This document shows positions 9,243-20,546 of a DNA stretch of 64,000 nt, piece after piece (position 1 is the first letter of the stretch; each line of letters opens with the position of its first letter). The position numbers were made by a program, and so were the translations under genes. The notes under the pieces are model-generated. The model searched no databases. It was not told the DNA's origin and worked only from the letters and a program-made list of their open reading frames with translations. Origin of the DNA: Athripsodes cinereus. Its lineage: Eukaryota; Arthropoda; Insecta; Trichoptera; Leptoceridae. Location of the stretch: the NCBI GenBank assembly GCA_947579605.1, contig OX388317.1, positions 25,935,384 through 25,999,383 of the forward strand, given 5' to 3'.

Positions 9243-10622
9243 TTACTCGTTTTATTTTAGGTTGATACTTTGTTGTAAAATTCTAAGTATTTAAAAATTT
9301 AATATTTTCGTGATTTTTATGGTGATTTTTAAATACATTGTCTCCATAAATTCGACACAAAATCAATATACTTTTTATTTATTTTTCAATATCTCTCATA
9401 TTATTATTACCAATGATATCACCATTTTTTTTCTATTTATAGAAAAAATAAAACAACTTCATCATAATATGTAGTAAAATATTTTATAGACGATGAAAAT
9501 AATATCTATTTTATTAAAATTAAAATAAAATCTTGGATTTCGTACAACCGAGATGTCTGAAAGATTAAAATCATAAGAAGTGACAAGTTTCCATGCACTA
9601 ACTAGATTTTATATCAACGGCGTATCCAGATAAGAGCAAGGACAGAAAATTGTACGAGTTTGAATATAAAACTCTCATCATTCACTCGATTGCGGGTGCA
9701 TTGCCGTAAAATGAAATAAGAAGAAGAATATAAAACTCAAAACAAACTAAAAAAAATAAAGATAAAGATTTTCAACTCTCCTCGTCTCTATAATTATTTA
9801 TAAGATTACGGCATCCCGTCTCTTGTGGGACGATTTGTGCCAAGTACAATATTTTTAGAAGGTATATATGTACTTCAAAAACACTTAATAATAAATAAAA
9901 TTGTCGGATTTCAAAATTTTGACATATACAGAAAGGGTATCAGTGTGCAAGAGGCAAGACATGTTGATCGGATACTGGATTTCAGTTATCTCTTAATACA
10001 AATCGTATGAGTCTCCTATTGGGCACGGGAGGAAGACATGGTCAAGGGTTTCCACACCGAGCTCTCGATCGCAAAAAGGGGACGAGACTTTCTCCTCTCA
10101 ATTCGGACCTTTAATCGAAAGATCCTGCAATGAAATCTTACTACTTTTTGCATAATACGTGAGTGTTATGTAATAAGAATGAGAAATATTTGATTTTCAA
10201 ATTAAATTTGTAAAAAAGGCGTAAGTGTTACGTTGAGGCAATCTCTTCCAGTAAACGCATCTAACAAATTAAAATTAAATTTTATTTTATGAATTTTTAT
10301 CATTTGGGATCAAGATCTTATTAGGGTATCAAAAAGTGCGCGCATGAAAACATTAAATTCGAAACCCGTGCTCCGCGCCTACATATTAGTAAATTATTTG
10401 AATATGATTTTTGATTATGAAATAAAAATTAATGAGAACAATATTCTTGAGTCACTCAATTTGAATTCTTGTCTTATAATAAGATATTTCGTGTGCAAAT
10501 GGTTTTCCTACTCTCATAAAAAATTCAATTCTTAAAAAAGTTGCATGTCATATTCGTCAGTGTAAGAAGTAAAATTGAGAAAAAAAAATTGTTAATTATG
10601 ATAATTATTAGAATTTTGAATA
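9243..10622. other. AT-rich stretch with two unassigned patches
   Basis: A GC-richer patch at 10022-10135 (cacgggaggaagacatgg, ctctcgatcgcaaaaagg) looks like diverged element sequence, but no frame is convincing. Positions 10205-10250 resemble the LINE 3'-UTR motif seen at 2400. Otherwise nothing recognised. Confidence 0.4.
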
Positions 10623-11084
10623 TTGTTTCAATTCTCAAGGGGAAGAAGATGGTTAAAAAAGGATGAAAGTGGCATAAATGCAGTGGAAATGAGATCGTTG
10701 AGAAGGATGTGTGGCAAGAGTCTGAGAGATCGTGTGCGTAACAGTGATATACGAAAGGAATGTGGAATGAAAGTTGGTGTAATAACAAAGATGAATGTAA
10801 ATAAGTTAAGATGGTTTGGGCACGTGGAAAGAATGAATGAGGACAGAATGACTAAGAAGATATATTTGGCTGAGAGGAATGGTGCTCGGAGACGCGGACG
10901 TCCGAGGATTAAATGGCAAGACCATTTAAATCAAATCCTACAGGACGGTCACGTGTTGAGCACATTGAACAGGAGAGCATGCATGAGGAATTGTATGACA
11001 GTGACGGAAGCGAAAGATGTATGCAAGGATAGAAGGAAGTGGCGCTCGATCCTTTCTGCCTACCCCGCGAGGGAAGCGGCGTGA
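10623..11084 (+). pseudogene. RTE-B ORF2 C-terminal fragment
   Basis: One open frame of ~150 residues covering the C-terminal end of an RTE-type ORF2. It contains EMRSLRRMCGKSLRDRVRN, DIRKECGMKVGV, NKLRWFGHVERM, the GARRRGRPRIKWQDH linker, CMRNCMTVTEAKDVCKDRRK and a final WRSILSAYPAREAA. The ATG at 10623 is incidental; recognisable element protein starts about residue 8. It lacks the whole RT catalytic core, so it is a 5'-truncated copy, although the frame has no stops, which suggests a fairly young insertion. A second copy in reverse is at 26946-27365. Confidence 0.8.
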
Positions 11085-11112
11085 TGGTATGTATGTATGT
11101 ATGTATGTAAGA
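11085..11112 (+). repeat. RTE-B (GTAT)n tail
   Basis: The stop codon at the end of the frame lies in ggcgtgatgg, after which GTAT repeats run for about seven units. RTE-type LINEs typically end in short tandem repeats rather than poly(A). Confidence 0.8.
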
Positions 11113-11369
11113 AGATGTATGTGTCTATGTTTCTATTCTATTCTTCTCAAGAAGGCCATCCACTCGTTTGCGAGTGACTTACGTATGTATGTTTCAATTT
11201 TTCCAATTATGGAATTCTTCTATTTATGTTTGTATGTATGTCAGATGATTTCTTTGGAGCCGTTTAATGGAGAATCCACCTCAAGATGTGTACGTGTATA
11301 TCGTAAAGCCTTGATGGGGTGAATAAATGAATATAATAAACTTTAAAAAACAATGAATATAGGATTTTT

Positions 11370-12165
11370 TTATTTATTTATTTATTCTTCTTGCACATCA
11401 TAAATACATAACAGTGTTAACAAAATAATATATTTTTTTAAAAAAACTAGGACGATGTGCAGTGGCGAGATTATCACTATAAAGTGATTTCTTCCATCTA
11501 ACCACGACACATTGACATAAACCTAGTAAAAACTAATTTACTTACAAAAAAAAAACATATAAAACATTAATACACAACAAAAGAAAAAAAGAAAATTTAA
11601 AATAATATTTGACACACACCCAACATGTGGTAGGGATTATGGATCTTAGGAGGGGGGGGGCTAGGGAACGGATACTGAGTTAGAAGATAGCATTTTTTCC
11701 TTAACACAAGATTTAAAAACATTGAGCGATTGTGAAACTCTATGCGAAGAAAGAAGATTGTTCCAACATCGAGCACCATAAACTGAGAATGATTTCGAGA
11801 AATAATTGGTACTGTGTGTAGGCATTGCCAGAAGACGCTCGTTATTGGATCGCAATGGTAGGCCATGGCTCGCTAAATACTCGAAATTTTCTTTTAAATA
11901 GTAGGGAGAAGACGTGGAATAGAGTATTTTGTAAACAAGTGATAGAATATGAAGTTCACGTCTTTGATGCACAGTTAGTCACTTTAGATTGACTCGATAC
12001 TGGGAGATATGATCAGACCTCTTGAGATTCAAAATAAATCGGATACCATAATTCTGAAGTCTCTCAAGTTTATTTGACAGGTCTTAGTTGATATCGAGAT
12101 ATACTGTATTAGCATAATCTATGAGAGGCAGCAGCAGAGATTGAACAAGTAAGTTTTACTTGATT
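11370..12165 (-). mobile_element. CR1-like LINE 3' part
   Basis: The left edge (tttatttatttattcttctt) is a poly(A)/AATAAA-like end in reverse. The reverse strand from about 12160 encodes LLLPLIDYANTVYLDIN, KLERLQNYGIRFILNLKRSD, then RRELHILSLVYKILYS, NFEYLASHGLPLRSNN and YGARCWNNL. This is the thumb to C-terminus of a CR1/Jockey-superfamily ORF2. Two in-frame stops are present. Its 3' UTR start (ttcttcttgcacatcat) also occurs at 28673. Confidence 0.75.
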
Positions 12166-12915
12166 TTTTTTAAGGTTATTTGTTGTTTAAGAATAATAAG
12201 AGTATATTTAATGTAATTTGTATTGAACATTATATTGTATTATTAATAAGAGGCAACAGCAGTTTATTGCATCAATAAATAAATATCTGAATTACGAGTA
12301 AAAAATTTATTAAAAGTTACACGTATAGAGATTCATTAGAAGTTTGAAATGCATTTATCATTGTATTTTATCAATAATGAGTATTTTTTGTTAATTTTGA
12401 ATGTTTAGATTGTCCCAATTAACAACTCGCAACTGCCATGACTTATGTAATCTGTTAATTTATATTGGAATTTGTTTGACGTCACACCCTTCTGCATTGT
12501 TTGAATCACAAAAATACATAAATTTTTAGGTTTAAAAATAAACGAAATAATGCTGAATTACAGCGTAAAAATTGGGATTCGATTTTATATATATATATGT
12601 TTATTTCCGCTATAGACAAGTTTATTTTTACCTGTAATCTGTTTATATTTTTTTGACAATTTTGTACTTTTTTATTAATTTAACCTGATAATGTTACACT
12701 GTTTGTTCAACTCTCGTTTTCTATTAATCTAATTGTTTGTATCTTTTTTTAAAAGGATCGTACCTTTGTATACAACATGTATTGTATGTATACAGGGGTT
12801 TAACATGTAAAAGGCTTTGGCCGTGAATATATGTAAATATTTAAATAAATATTTTAATTCTAATTATTTATGTCAATTTAACAAGCTATCGAAAAAAAAT
12901 GTTTATTCATTCCGG
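12166..12915. other. AT-rich stretch with a LINE-like 3' end
   Basis: At 12790-12860 the motif catgtaaaaggctttggccgt followed by aaataaatatttt matches the 3' ends at 28235, 30880 and 44040 (plus orientation). The rest is unassigned. Confidence 0.45.
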
Positions 12916-13083
12916 TTCTTCGGTTGACTGGAGTTAGAATCTAGGCCTCATGCGCAAGAGGTGCTCGGTTCTATCCCAAGTCCCAGCAAAATCCCTTTTC
13001 ACGAGACAAAGTTCTAGCTTACTGTGAAAAATGTATAAACTTGAATTTGGGTTTATAACGAAGCGAAAAATATCTTCTTTTTT
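12916..13083 (+). mobile_element. S2 tRNA-derived SINE, diverged
   Basis: Aligns along its whole length with the better copies at 20187 and 20547: ggttgactggag, a B-box region ggttctatccc, ccctttcacgagaca, agcttactgtgaaa, ttgggtttataac. It is many substitutions away from them, so it is an old copy. Confidence 0.75.
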
Positions 13084-13189
13084 TATACTCATTCAAGCAA
13101 TAAACAGCTATCACCTTTTTCAGTGTTTAAACAGTTTAGAACAATTGTTATAAAGGTAGGTATATTACACTTATTCTAATTTCACATTA

Positions 13190-13305
13190 AATATTTGAAA
13201 TTGAAAACAAAACGTAAACTCGCCCCCTGTACATGAATTGTATAACTGATATTTATATGAATATTGTAACCAATGTACAGTGAATAATAAAATAAATAGA
13301 TGAAT
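13190..13305 (+). mobile_element. LINE 3' end
   Basis: Contains taaactcgccccctgtaca and then ttgtaaccaatgtacagtga followed by ataataaaataaa, the same terminal motif as 39680-39735. Only the 3' UTR is kept. Confidence 0.55.
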
Positions 13306-13458
13306 AAAATATTATCAGTATTTAAGACTGAATCAAAATGAAAGTTTATGAAAAGTAAATTATAAGAAGAAATATGGACTTGCTTGTTTGAGAAATTATA
13401 TGAATGTAAAACATATTTTGAACTACTACAGATTAATCATTCCAACTGATCACACTCA

Positions 13459-13505
13459 TCCATAGTCAACCTATTTGAATAGGTATTAACTAGGTAGGTA
13501 TGTTG
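13459..13505. repeat. 43 bp segment shared with the mariner remnant
   Basis: tagtcaacctatttgaatag onward to gtatgttg is the reverse complement of 22776-22818, which directly follows the mariner transposase fragment. It may be element flank or terminal sequence. Confidence 0.5.
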
Positions 13506-13611
13506 TATATGATACACATACATATGTGAACTTCCTTAAGGAGTGCACAACACAGAGTTTCGACGCTTATGAATCGACTTAGGCTTGGTTAAGAGTACTC
13601 TTTGAGAAGAA

Positions 13612-13708
13612 GTTTTTTCGCTTCTTCTCTAAGAGAAGAAGCGAAAATAGTATGTAAGGTTAGACCTATATGCCGTTACGTCCTCTCTGCCTTTAGCGGG
13701 TATAGTAA
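13612..13708. repeat. Short hairpin and RTE-B/S1-like tail
   Basis: A 16 bp hairpin (ttttcgcttcttctct and its complement) spans 13616-13649. Positions 13668-13708 (atatgccgttac to gggtatagtaaagta) resemble the tail of the variant SINE at 38577-38757. Confidence 0.45.
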
Positions 13709-13721
13709 AGTATACATTCAT

Positions 13722-13850
13722 TCATATAATCACGGCATTTCTACAAGTGAGGTGGCCAGCAAGTCAACTGCACATAGCTAAAATGCATGGAAGTACCTGT
13801 TATCATCTGAACGTCCGGGTTTATATGCTAGTTCTGGTAAAGTTTTTTAA
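13722..13850 (-). mobile_element. S1 retroposon, truncated
   Basis: Reverse-strand copy with the tail segment atcacggcatttctacaagt and ccagcaagtcaactgca; the body ends near 13850. Confidence 0.6.
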
Positions 13851-14562
13851 ATAAATATTATGTATTTAAACCTCTATGTAAAATCAAATGTATATAGAAA
13901 AGAAATAATATTGCTTCATCCATATAAATAAAGAATAGTGTGCATGAATGTGTATTTGTGTATTATAAGATAAGTGATAATTAACATACTAATTAAGGCG
14001 GTCTCTTGACAACAAAATGTGTTGACATTGTGACCACCATAATGATACAAGTACATTGTGTATGTATGTATGAAAGTTAATTGTTTCCCATCATAAATAA
14101 TAATCACTAAACAATGACCTTTACAGTATAAGGGCGGTATATATAAATAAACAATATTATTTATTTCATAATTTATATGTATTATTGAATGTAAAGAAGC
14201 ACAAATGGTTTATTGAGTTGACATTTATTTAGTCAAAGTTCATATTTGTTTCATTTTATCAGCACTAACATTGTGGTGATCACGAAACATTACTTGATAT
14301 TTTAAAATGTTCATATTAATTTATGGCAATAACTACAAACTTCTTGAAGATGAAAAGACAGTTCGCGAACCGTAGTCTTGTAAAAACCCAAAATATCTAC
14401 ATGAATTAGTAGTAGGTATGTCTAAGTTCAGTCTTTGAGGAAAACTCTTTATCCTCGTGAAAAATATCACTTGGAAAACATAAATAACCCGATGAATAAT
14501 AATTTCTTCAAATATATACCAAAATCGTAAAAAAGAAGTAATCCGAAGGATTTTTAATCATT
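13851..14562. other. AT-rich stretch, nothing recognised
   Basis: No repeat match or coding pattern seen. Confidence 0.45.
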
Positions 14563-14805
14563 TTAGCATGTGAATATATTCACCTCCGATATGAATGTAA
14601 CCTTAAATGGTATTCAACTCTGTTCCCAAGTATTATCAGATTATATCATGTGACTAATTACACCTCTGATGTGAATGAAACTTTGAAATTTTATTTCACT
14701 TTTATGACCACACATTATTCAAGTTTATCTAATCATTATATCATGTGAATAGATTCACCTTTAATGTGAATGAAATTTTAAATGGTATTCAACTCTGTTC
14801 TAATT
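14563..14805. repeat. Three diverged tandem units
   Basis: Units begin near 14563, 14641 and 14737. Each has catgtgaatagattcacct-like sequence (an imperfect palindrome gtgaata...attcac), then tgaatgaaa and ttttatttcac or ttcaactctgttc. The spacing is uneven (78 and 96 bp), so it is an old tandem. Confidence 0.6.
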
Positions 14806-15327
14806 TTTTTTATTTATTCATTATAGGTATATTTTATCAAACAATTCATTCGCCTAGTGGTTTTGCCGTTGTTCAATCAGTCGATGTTTTAAGATTTTCT
14901 AGAATTTTCTTACAAAAATACAAATTAGATATTATGTGTCATAAATCATAAAAGATTGATGATTTACAAATTCCACTATACACCGCAAAATCAGTTATTG
15001 CGGTTAGTTTGACGGTGTTAATGATCTAGCACGCAGTAAGATCACTTCATATATCTAGAATCCTCATTACTTTATTTTAAAAATAAAAATATTATCATAT
15101 ATTGTAAAAGATTATATAAATATATAAAATCTATTGAACTGGTACGTATGCGACCATAGAATAATAAATATAACAAAGTGAACGACTGTTTTTTTTTTTA
15201 TTAACAATTTAAAATTGACGTTCCGATATTTTTCTTTTGTTTTTTATAATTGTGTAAATTGAATTAACCATTTAAATGTTATGATGATTCACATGTTTAT
15301 TTGCATTTATTTTTATGTTTAGGTTTA
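14806..15327. other. AT-rich stretch, nothing recognised
   Basis: No element match or convincing coding frame seen. Confidence 0.45.
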
Positions 15328-15868
15328 GTGTCTTAGAAGGATTTTGGATGTCAGGTGGTATGAACATGTTACAAATGATGCTGTGCGCCGGCGCACCCAG
15401 CAGAGACCTGGCCCCCTAGTCAAAACACATTTTAGCGTTATGAAGTCGTTCGACTACAAACGAAATTACGACAATCTACCTACATGTACCATATAATTAT
15501 GCGTTATTGTTGCAATTATAGTCGTAATTTCGTTTGTAGTCGAACGACAAGTGACGCTAAAATGTGTTTTGACTAGGGCTGCTGTAATCTCCGTAATACA
15601 GAAGAGACGGTGGTCCTGGCTGGGACATGTTTTGAGAATGCCTAATGATAGTTGGCCAAAAAGAGCACTGTTCTTCCGTCCGCAGGGGTTCCGTCGGCCC
15701 GGGCGTCCCTCTTTCACAATAAACCGTTCCTATGACAACGATATCAGAGCGCAAGGAATGTCGTGGGAAGAGGTGACGCAGTTGGCACAGAGACGCTCTG
15801 AATGGAGGAGGCTGGTTTCTGCCCTGTGCTCCCGAGAGGAGCGTTGAGGGCGATGATGATGATGATTT
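15328..15868 (+). mobile_element. RTE-A LINE 3' part, split by a MITE
   Basis: Starts in the codons for CLRRILDVRWYEHVTNDAV, is interrupted at 15411-15581 by a palindromic insert, and resumes with VISVIQKRRWSWLGHVLRM, PNDSWPKRALFFRPQGFRR, FTINRSYDNDIRAQGMSWEE and RRSEWRRLVSALCSREER, then a stop and the (GAT)n tail. It retains a linker segment (RALFFRPQGF) that is deleted in the copy at 47776. The RT core is missing (5' truncation). Confidence 0.85.
15411..15581. mobile_element. Palindromic MITE inserted in RTE-A
   Basis: Ends are ctagtcaaaacacattttag and its reverse complement; a second inner inverted pair (cgactacaaacgaaattacg) makes most of the 171 bp a hairpin. The undisturbed RTE-A copy near 48046 reads cagagacctgtaatctcc; here cctg is followed by the insert and then ctgtaatctcc, indicating a likely 3 bp CTG duplication. 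A relative is at 30040-30181. Confidence 0.8.
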
Positions 15869-16112
15869 TTATGTTGCAATTCGAATAAGTTAAATGTAGG
15901 GAGCACGATATCTTGCAGGAATTTATAATACTTACTTTATTTTTTTATGATATATCTGGGTTTAGAATAATCCCAAATACACCTCACAGAAAGCAAACGC
16001 TTGTGTCATGAAAGTAAAGAAAGTTGGCAGCGGTTGGAATCGGATCCGGATATCCCGATTCAAAGTTGGAGACTCTAATAACAGGCCATCAACCATTTCA
16101 ATATATTTGTTT
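15869..16112. other. Unassigned stretch
   Basis: Contains ggaatcggatccggatatcc near 16035, possibly diverged element sequence. No frame supported. Confidence 0.35.
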
Positions 16113-16325
16113 CTACCATCACGGCATATCCTACAAGTATGGTAGCCAGTAGGCTTACTGCATAAAATAAACATACAAGCTGTCCTCATTGCCATATGTC
16201 AAAAATAAGGCTTTTAGGATGAGTGGCATACCTCATAGCTAAGTGAAACATATTATATGTCTTTTACAGTTCTACAAACACCTGGCTTGACACTTAAAAA
16301 CTATTCCTTGTCGGGTAATCCACGG
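16113..16325 (-). mobile_element. S1 retroposon, diverged
   Basis: Reverse-strand copy with the tail accatcacggcatatccta, the body ggatgagtggcatacctca and the head end tgtcgggtaatccacgg. Nearly full length but strongly diverged. Confidence 0.65.
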
Positions 16326-16684
16326 TCCATTTTTGATGGTTACGAAAAATAAGAAAGGGGAAAATTATGGTGAATATTCAAACTTATCAGCTTTCTTTGC
16401 AATAATATAATATAATATAACGGAGAGTATTTAAAGCGCCATCTTTGTGCCATAGCACCTCGAGGACGCTGTACATGATAATGTTCTATCTTCAACAAAG
16501 TTGTCTGTGTCAAGAATTCAAATTTAAATACAAAAACCATATAACACATAATCTCAGATACATAATAATATGTATCCGCGTCAGAAATAAAAATAAAATA
16601 ATGCAATATACACAACAGTCACAGTTCATAAAAAAGTTTGCAATGTGATATGTTTTAGACTGTAAGTGGAAATTTTATACTATA
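16326..16684. other. AT-rich stretch, nothing recognised
   Basis: Overlapping short ORFs on both strands here have no recognisable motif. Confidence 0.4.
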
Positions 16685-16945
16685 CTGTACTATACTATAC
16701 CCTCACGCCGTATCCCAAGTGGGGTAGGCAGAGAGAACGGAACGCCACGTCGCTCTATCCTTACATACTTCTTTCGCTTCCTCTACATTCATCCAGTTTC
16801 TCAAACATGCACGCCGATTCCTCTTACTTAACACGCGACCGTCCTTGAGAATTTGATTCACGTGGTTAAGCCACGTAGTTCTTGGACGTCCGCGCTTTCT
16901 CACACCCTCTCTTTCAGATAAATACACCCTCTTCGTCAATCTTAC
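16685..16945 (-). pseudogene. RTE-B (subfamily 2) ORF2 C-terminal fragment
   Basis: The reverse strand encodes MTKRVYLSEREGVRKRGRPR, TTWLNHVNQILKDGRVLS, RRACLRNWMNVEEAKEVCKD and WRSVLSAYPTWDTA, with an uninterrupted frame. The tail at the left consists of atactatactgtactatact repeats. Its last codons and tail (ctaccccacttgggatacgg) are the closest match here to the S1 tail. Confidence 0.8.
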
Positions 16946-17385
16946 ACCATTTTATTCTTATGGAAATTTTATTTCTAATCAAATTCTCTTTTATGAGTTT
17001 GGATAGATACAATATTATTGTACACGTACACATACATACAATAATGTATAATCGGTCGAGTACCTAATGTATGATTTTATTAGTTATATAAAAAGTCATA
17101 AACATTACATGTATAAATCAGGTACAATTTAACAAACAATATTATGCTTAAAACAATAATCGATAAATTTACGATTTATGTAATGCCGGTTTTAACAAAT
17201 TATGTTAATATGACCAATTCAAATAACGTCATATTTTCCTTTTTATTAAACAATCAAGTATTTTCCACTGAATCTAAATTTCTTACGAATTCAGTGACAT
17301 TGGAAATTGTAGTCTGTAAATACTTAAATCATAATTCAAAAGTTTTATTTGAAATTCATTTATACTATAATAATATACATTAAAC
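16946..17385. other. AT-rich stretch, nothing recognised
   Basis: No element match. The ORF at 17144-17383 has no recognisable motif and AT-driven composition. Confidence 0.4.
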
Positions 17386-17480
17386 CGTGGAGATGCCGGC
17401 AAAGACTTGATTTTCTACTCCTTTCAATATTTATCTTTATTTTTTTGTACTCCTGCCTTTTCCAGGTGTTTTATTTTTTA
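17386..17480 (+). mobile_element. Degenerate S1 head
   Basis: ccgtggagatgccggcaaag and ctgccttttccaggtgttt align with the S1 head and first body segment. The remainder is lost. Confidence 0.35.
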
Positions 17481-17887
17481 CCGCAGACTACACGAGATTT
17501 TATTTTTTATACAAAAAACCAACACGAGTATTTACGAATTTAAATAGACTTTAGACAAATATAATTTTCATTTAATAGCCTAATCAATAAACACTATCAA
17601 ACATCAGATTTCTGTTGAAACAGGTTAGGTGCAATTAAATAATTTTATTAATAGTTTTATTTATAGTATGTTCACTCTAATAATTCATGTAAATGTCTTA
17701 TAATTACTTCGATGATGGAGCCAAATTATTATTGATGTAACTGAAATCAATACGACAGATAAAACGAAAAAATATATCATGAACAATGAGGACTTGACCG
17801 GCTCATGTTTTTGAGAATTGGGAAGTGTTTTCCAACGCAGTCTAATTGGTCAGAGCAAATTTTGAAACTAAATTATATGTGTAGGTA
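17481..17887. other. AT-rich stretch, nothing recognised
   Basis: No repeat match or coding pattern seen. Confidence 0.4.
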
Positions 17888-18140
17888 TATCTTTGACTGA
17901 TCCTGGCTGGATCATGTTCTGAGTATGCCCAATGATAGGTGGCCAAAAAGGGCATTATTTTTCCATCCACAAGCGCCCCTCTTTAACAATACACGGTTGT
18001 TATAACAACGATATCAGAGCGTTGGAAATGTCGTGGAAGGAGGTGACGCATTTGGCGGAAAATCACTCTGAATGGAGGAGGCTGGTTTCTGCCCTGTGCT
18101 CCCGTGAAGAGGGTTAAGGACACTGATGATGATATATTTG
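17888..18140 (+). mobile_element. RTE-A LINE 3' fragment
   Basis: Encodes, with frame breaks, pieces of SWLDHVLSMPNDRWPK, the linker, YNNDIRALEMSWKEVTHLAE and EWRRLVSALCSREEG, then a stop and a short GAT tail. More diverged than the 15328 copy. Confidence 0.75.
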
Positions 18141-18154
18141 ACTTTAAAGAGAGT

Positions 18155-18310
18155 GTCTAAAAGATTTCCACGACGATGGATTTGGATAGGCAGTCCTTCG
18201 GGCCTGCCCGTGAGGACAATTTGGATTTGAATGTGTGGATAAATAGGAGTCGTTAGCTCCTGCGATATCCGGTTGTGAGGTGGGTCCTCTTCAATATTGT
18301 ACACACATCA
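18155..18310. repeat. Dispersed repeat D, copy 1
   Basis: aaaagatttccacgacgatg ... gatatccggttgtgaggtgg ... tcttcaatattgtacacaca matches 40340-40475 (aaaagattcccacgacggcgg, gatatccgagtgtgaggtgg) and loosely 34195-34360. The family is unidentified. Confidence 0.5.
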
Positions 18311-18869
18311 AACTTGCCAATAAAATGCAAATTATTCGAATTTAATGATTTTTACTGTTGAATTACGCATTTTTGTACGATGTTTGGTACTATTGAACCG
18401 AAACGGTATATTTTCAAGAGGTAACAATGTGACATTTCGAAGAAGTTAGATAAAGAATTTGTCTTCTTGAAGATTGTGTCAAGAATAGCTTGCCATTGTT
18501 GAGAGGTGAATAAAATTAAAATGAACAAGAATACTTTGTAATATATTTATTTAATTTTTAGTGGGTATATTTTTAGATTTAAATTTGTTTACATTGATTT
18601 CAGTACTTTTTTTTACCGTTCTTTTTTTCTATAATTTTGTTATTGAAATTATCGTATTTTTTAATGTTTAACTGTGTATATTTAAGTGTTAATATGTTAA
18701 ATAAATAATTTGTCTGATAATTTTATCTACTCAAATATTTTCTTAATTGTATTTACCTAAATTTTAGTGGTTTTCCCTAGATTTAATTATAGGAACTAAG
18801 TTGTGTAATATCTTGATTTGTTATATTTCCATTTCTTTCTATCTTGTTTAATTTTAAAGATATTTTAGA
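18311..18869. other. AT-rich stretch, nothing recognised
   Basis: No element match or coding pattern seen. Confidence 0.4.
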
Positions 18870-19016
18870 TTTTGAATTCAGCGACGAGGTTTGTCATCTA
18901 TGATGAATGTCTTCATATTTTGATGGAACTAAAATGACAGCTTGCACGTTCATTGTATTCAGCTGGTGTGCTGGCTATCCCATTTGTAGCATATGAAATG
19001 ATGAGGTAGCAGTAAA
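18870..19016 (+). mobile_element. S1 retroposon, 5'-truncated
   Basis: From ttcagcgacgaggtttgtca through agctggtgtgctggctatcc to the tail. Diverged, with no head. Confidence 0.65.
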
Positions 19017-19165
19017 AGTTAAAAATAATAAATAGGTCTGAAAGATTTTCACAATATGAGCTTATAAAACTCATTGTTAAGGTTGTATGCTAAGTCGTGA
19101 CATCAACTCAATTAACATAACACTAGAATAAAAGTTTTCCTAAATGTAATAGCATTTATATTACA

Positions 19166-19381
19166 AGTAATACATGTAGGTTTTCGGGTTTGCCATGTCT
19201 TGATTTGTTAAATCGACGTTTCGGTGCACTTGCTGGCCCCATCTTCATATCCTGAAGATGGGTCCAGCAAATGCACCGAATCGTTGATTTAACAAATCAA
19301 GACATGGCAAACCCGAAAACCAACAACCAGATAGTGAAGATCGCCATGAAAGCCTTCAAACCACATTGAGTAATACATGTA
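19166..19381. mobile_element. PLE-like fold-back with 13 bp target duplication
   Basis: The 190 bp element (19179-19368) is flanked by the 13 bp direct repeat agtaatacatgta (19166-19178 and 19369-19381). Arms start ggttttcgggtttgccatgt; the right arm is followed by a 3' extension of ~45 bp ending ccttcaaaccacattg. Both arms carry a hammerhead-like set: plus strand CTGAAGA at 19252 and GAAT at 19278; minus strand ATGAAGA and GAAACGTC at 19219-19248. Each arm has one core substitution. A long variable-length duplication argues for retrotransposition rather than a cut-and-paste MITE. Confidence 0.7.
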
Positions 19382-20186
19382 CTTTATTATCAAGCTGGTA
19401 TTAAAAAATAATCGTTATAATAAGCAAATCACAGTTATTACGAGTACATTGTTAATAGGTGTGTTTGACTTTCCTAAGCAATCACAGTAACTATGTTAAT
19501 AATATCTTATAAAAATCGCAATATTAAATAACGTTTTTTCACTATAGTGTAGCATATGATCCCGTCTCTAAAACACAGAATGTAATATTATTATTAAATG
19601 TGATTTTATCACTAAACGACGCAAAACTATTATGATTCCAATATAATAATTATTATATTAGCGCTTGACATTCAATTTCAGGGTTCCTGAAGTTAATTAT
19701 AGCATATTATATATCTAATAAGATAAATATTACTTTACCGATGTTATCATTGCACTATGCTTATTAATTATTAGCAAGAAGTTTTATTATCTCAATCTCA
19801 GGTTACTCCTAGCCTCGAAGTTTTTATGATAGAAATTAAACTTTATTATTGTAAAATTGCCATGGGAGTGTTAATTATAAAAAAGGCGTTTTATTTCTAA
19901 TAGTTTAAAATTGCATTTATTTATCAATAAAAACATAGTACCGGATGTAAATAAACTATTGATCTACATTTTATATTATCCTATCAAAGCAAAAATTATA
20001 ATGTTTTTATTTCTTGATGATATATGCAAAAGCTTCATAAAGTCGACTCAATTGAAAAACCATTGATAGCTAAGTACTTGTATATTTATTTATTTTAAAA
20101 GATTTTTTTTTATTATTAATCAATTAGTATTTCAGTTTACATTTATTAGCCGACTAGTATACACAAATCACGAAAATAATCTTTGA
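19382..20186. other. AT-rich stretch, nothing recognised
   Basis: No element match or coding pattern seen. Confidence 0.45.
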
Positions 20187-20362
20187 GTTCGTCGGTAGCC
20201 TGGAGGTAGAGTCTCGGCCTCGTGAACATGGGGTCCGTGGTTCGATACCAGGTGCCGGCAAACTCCCCTTTCACGACACAAGCTTTTAGTAGCTTACTGT
20301 GAAAGGTGTATAAGGTTGTATTTGGGTTTATTACAAAAACCCAGATATATCTTTTTAAAAAA
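20187..20362 (+). mobile_element. S2 tRNA-derived SINE
   Basis: Head gttcgtcggtagcctggagg contains an A-box-like element, and ggttcgataccaggtgc contains a B-box-like element, about 50 bp apart as in tRNA-derived pol III promoters. The body ctcccctttcacgacaca, ttactgtgaaaggtg, ttgggttta follows, ending cccagatatatcttttt and a short A run. About 175 bp. Confidence 0.85.
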
Positions 20363-20546
20363 AAAATATATATTTTTTACTTTTTTCAAGATAAGTACCT
20401 ACTATAATATAAAGCAATATTATATTAGCTCCGAGCTGAACCTTACGTTACGCTTCCAAATCATTGTATAGTTTGAAAAAACTTCAACGAATGTGATTCG
20501 AAACCCAAAAATAAACAAATTGAAGAACATCGTTAATTTCGATCGA

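Noticed and set aside
20187..20290. A tRNA gene suggested by the B box
   Set aside because: Dispersed copies with a common non-tRNA body and A tail show it is a SINE head; no clover-leaf was found.
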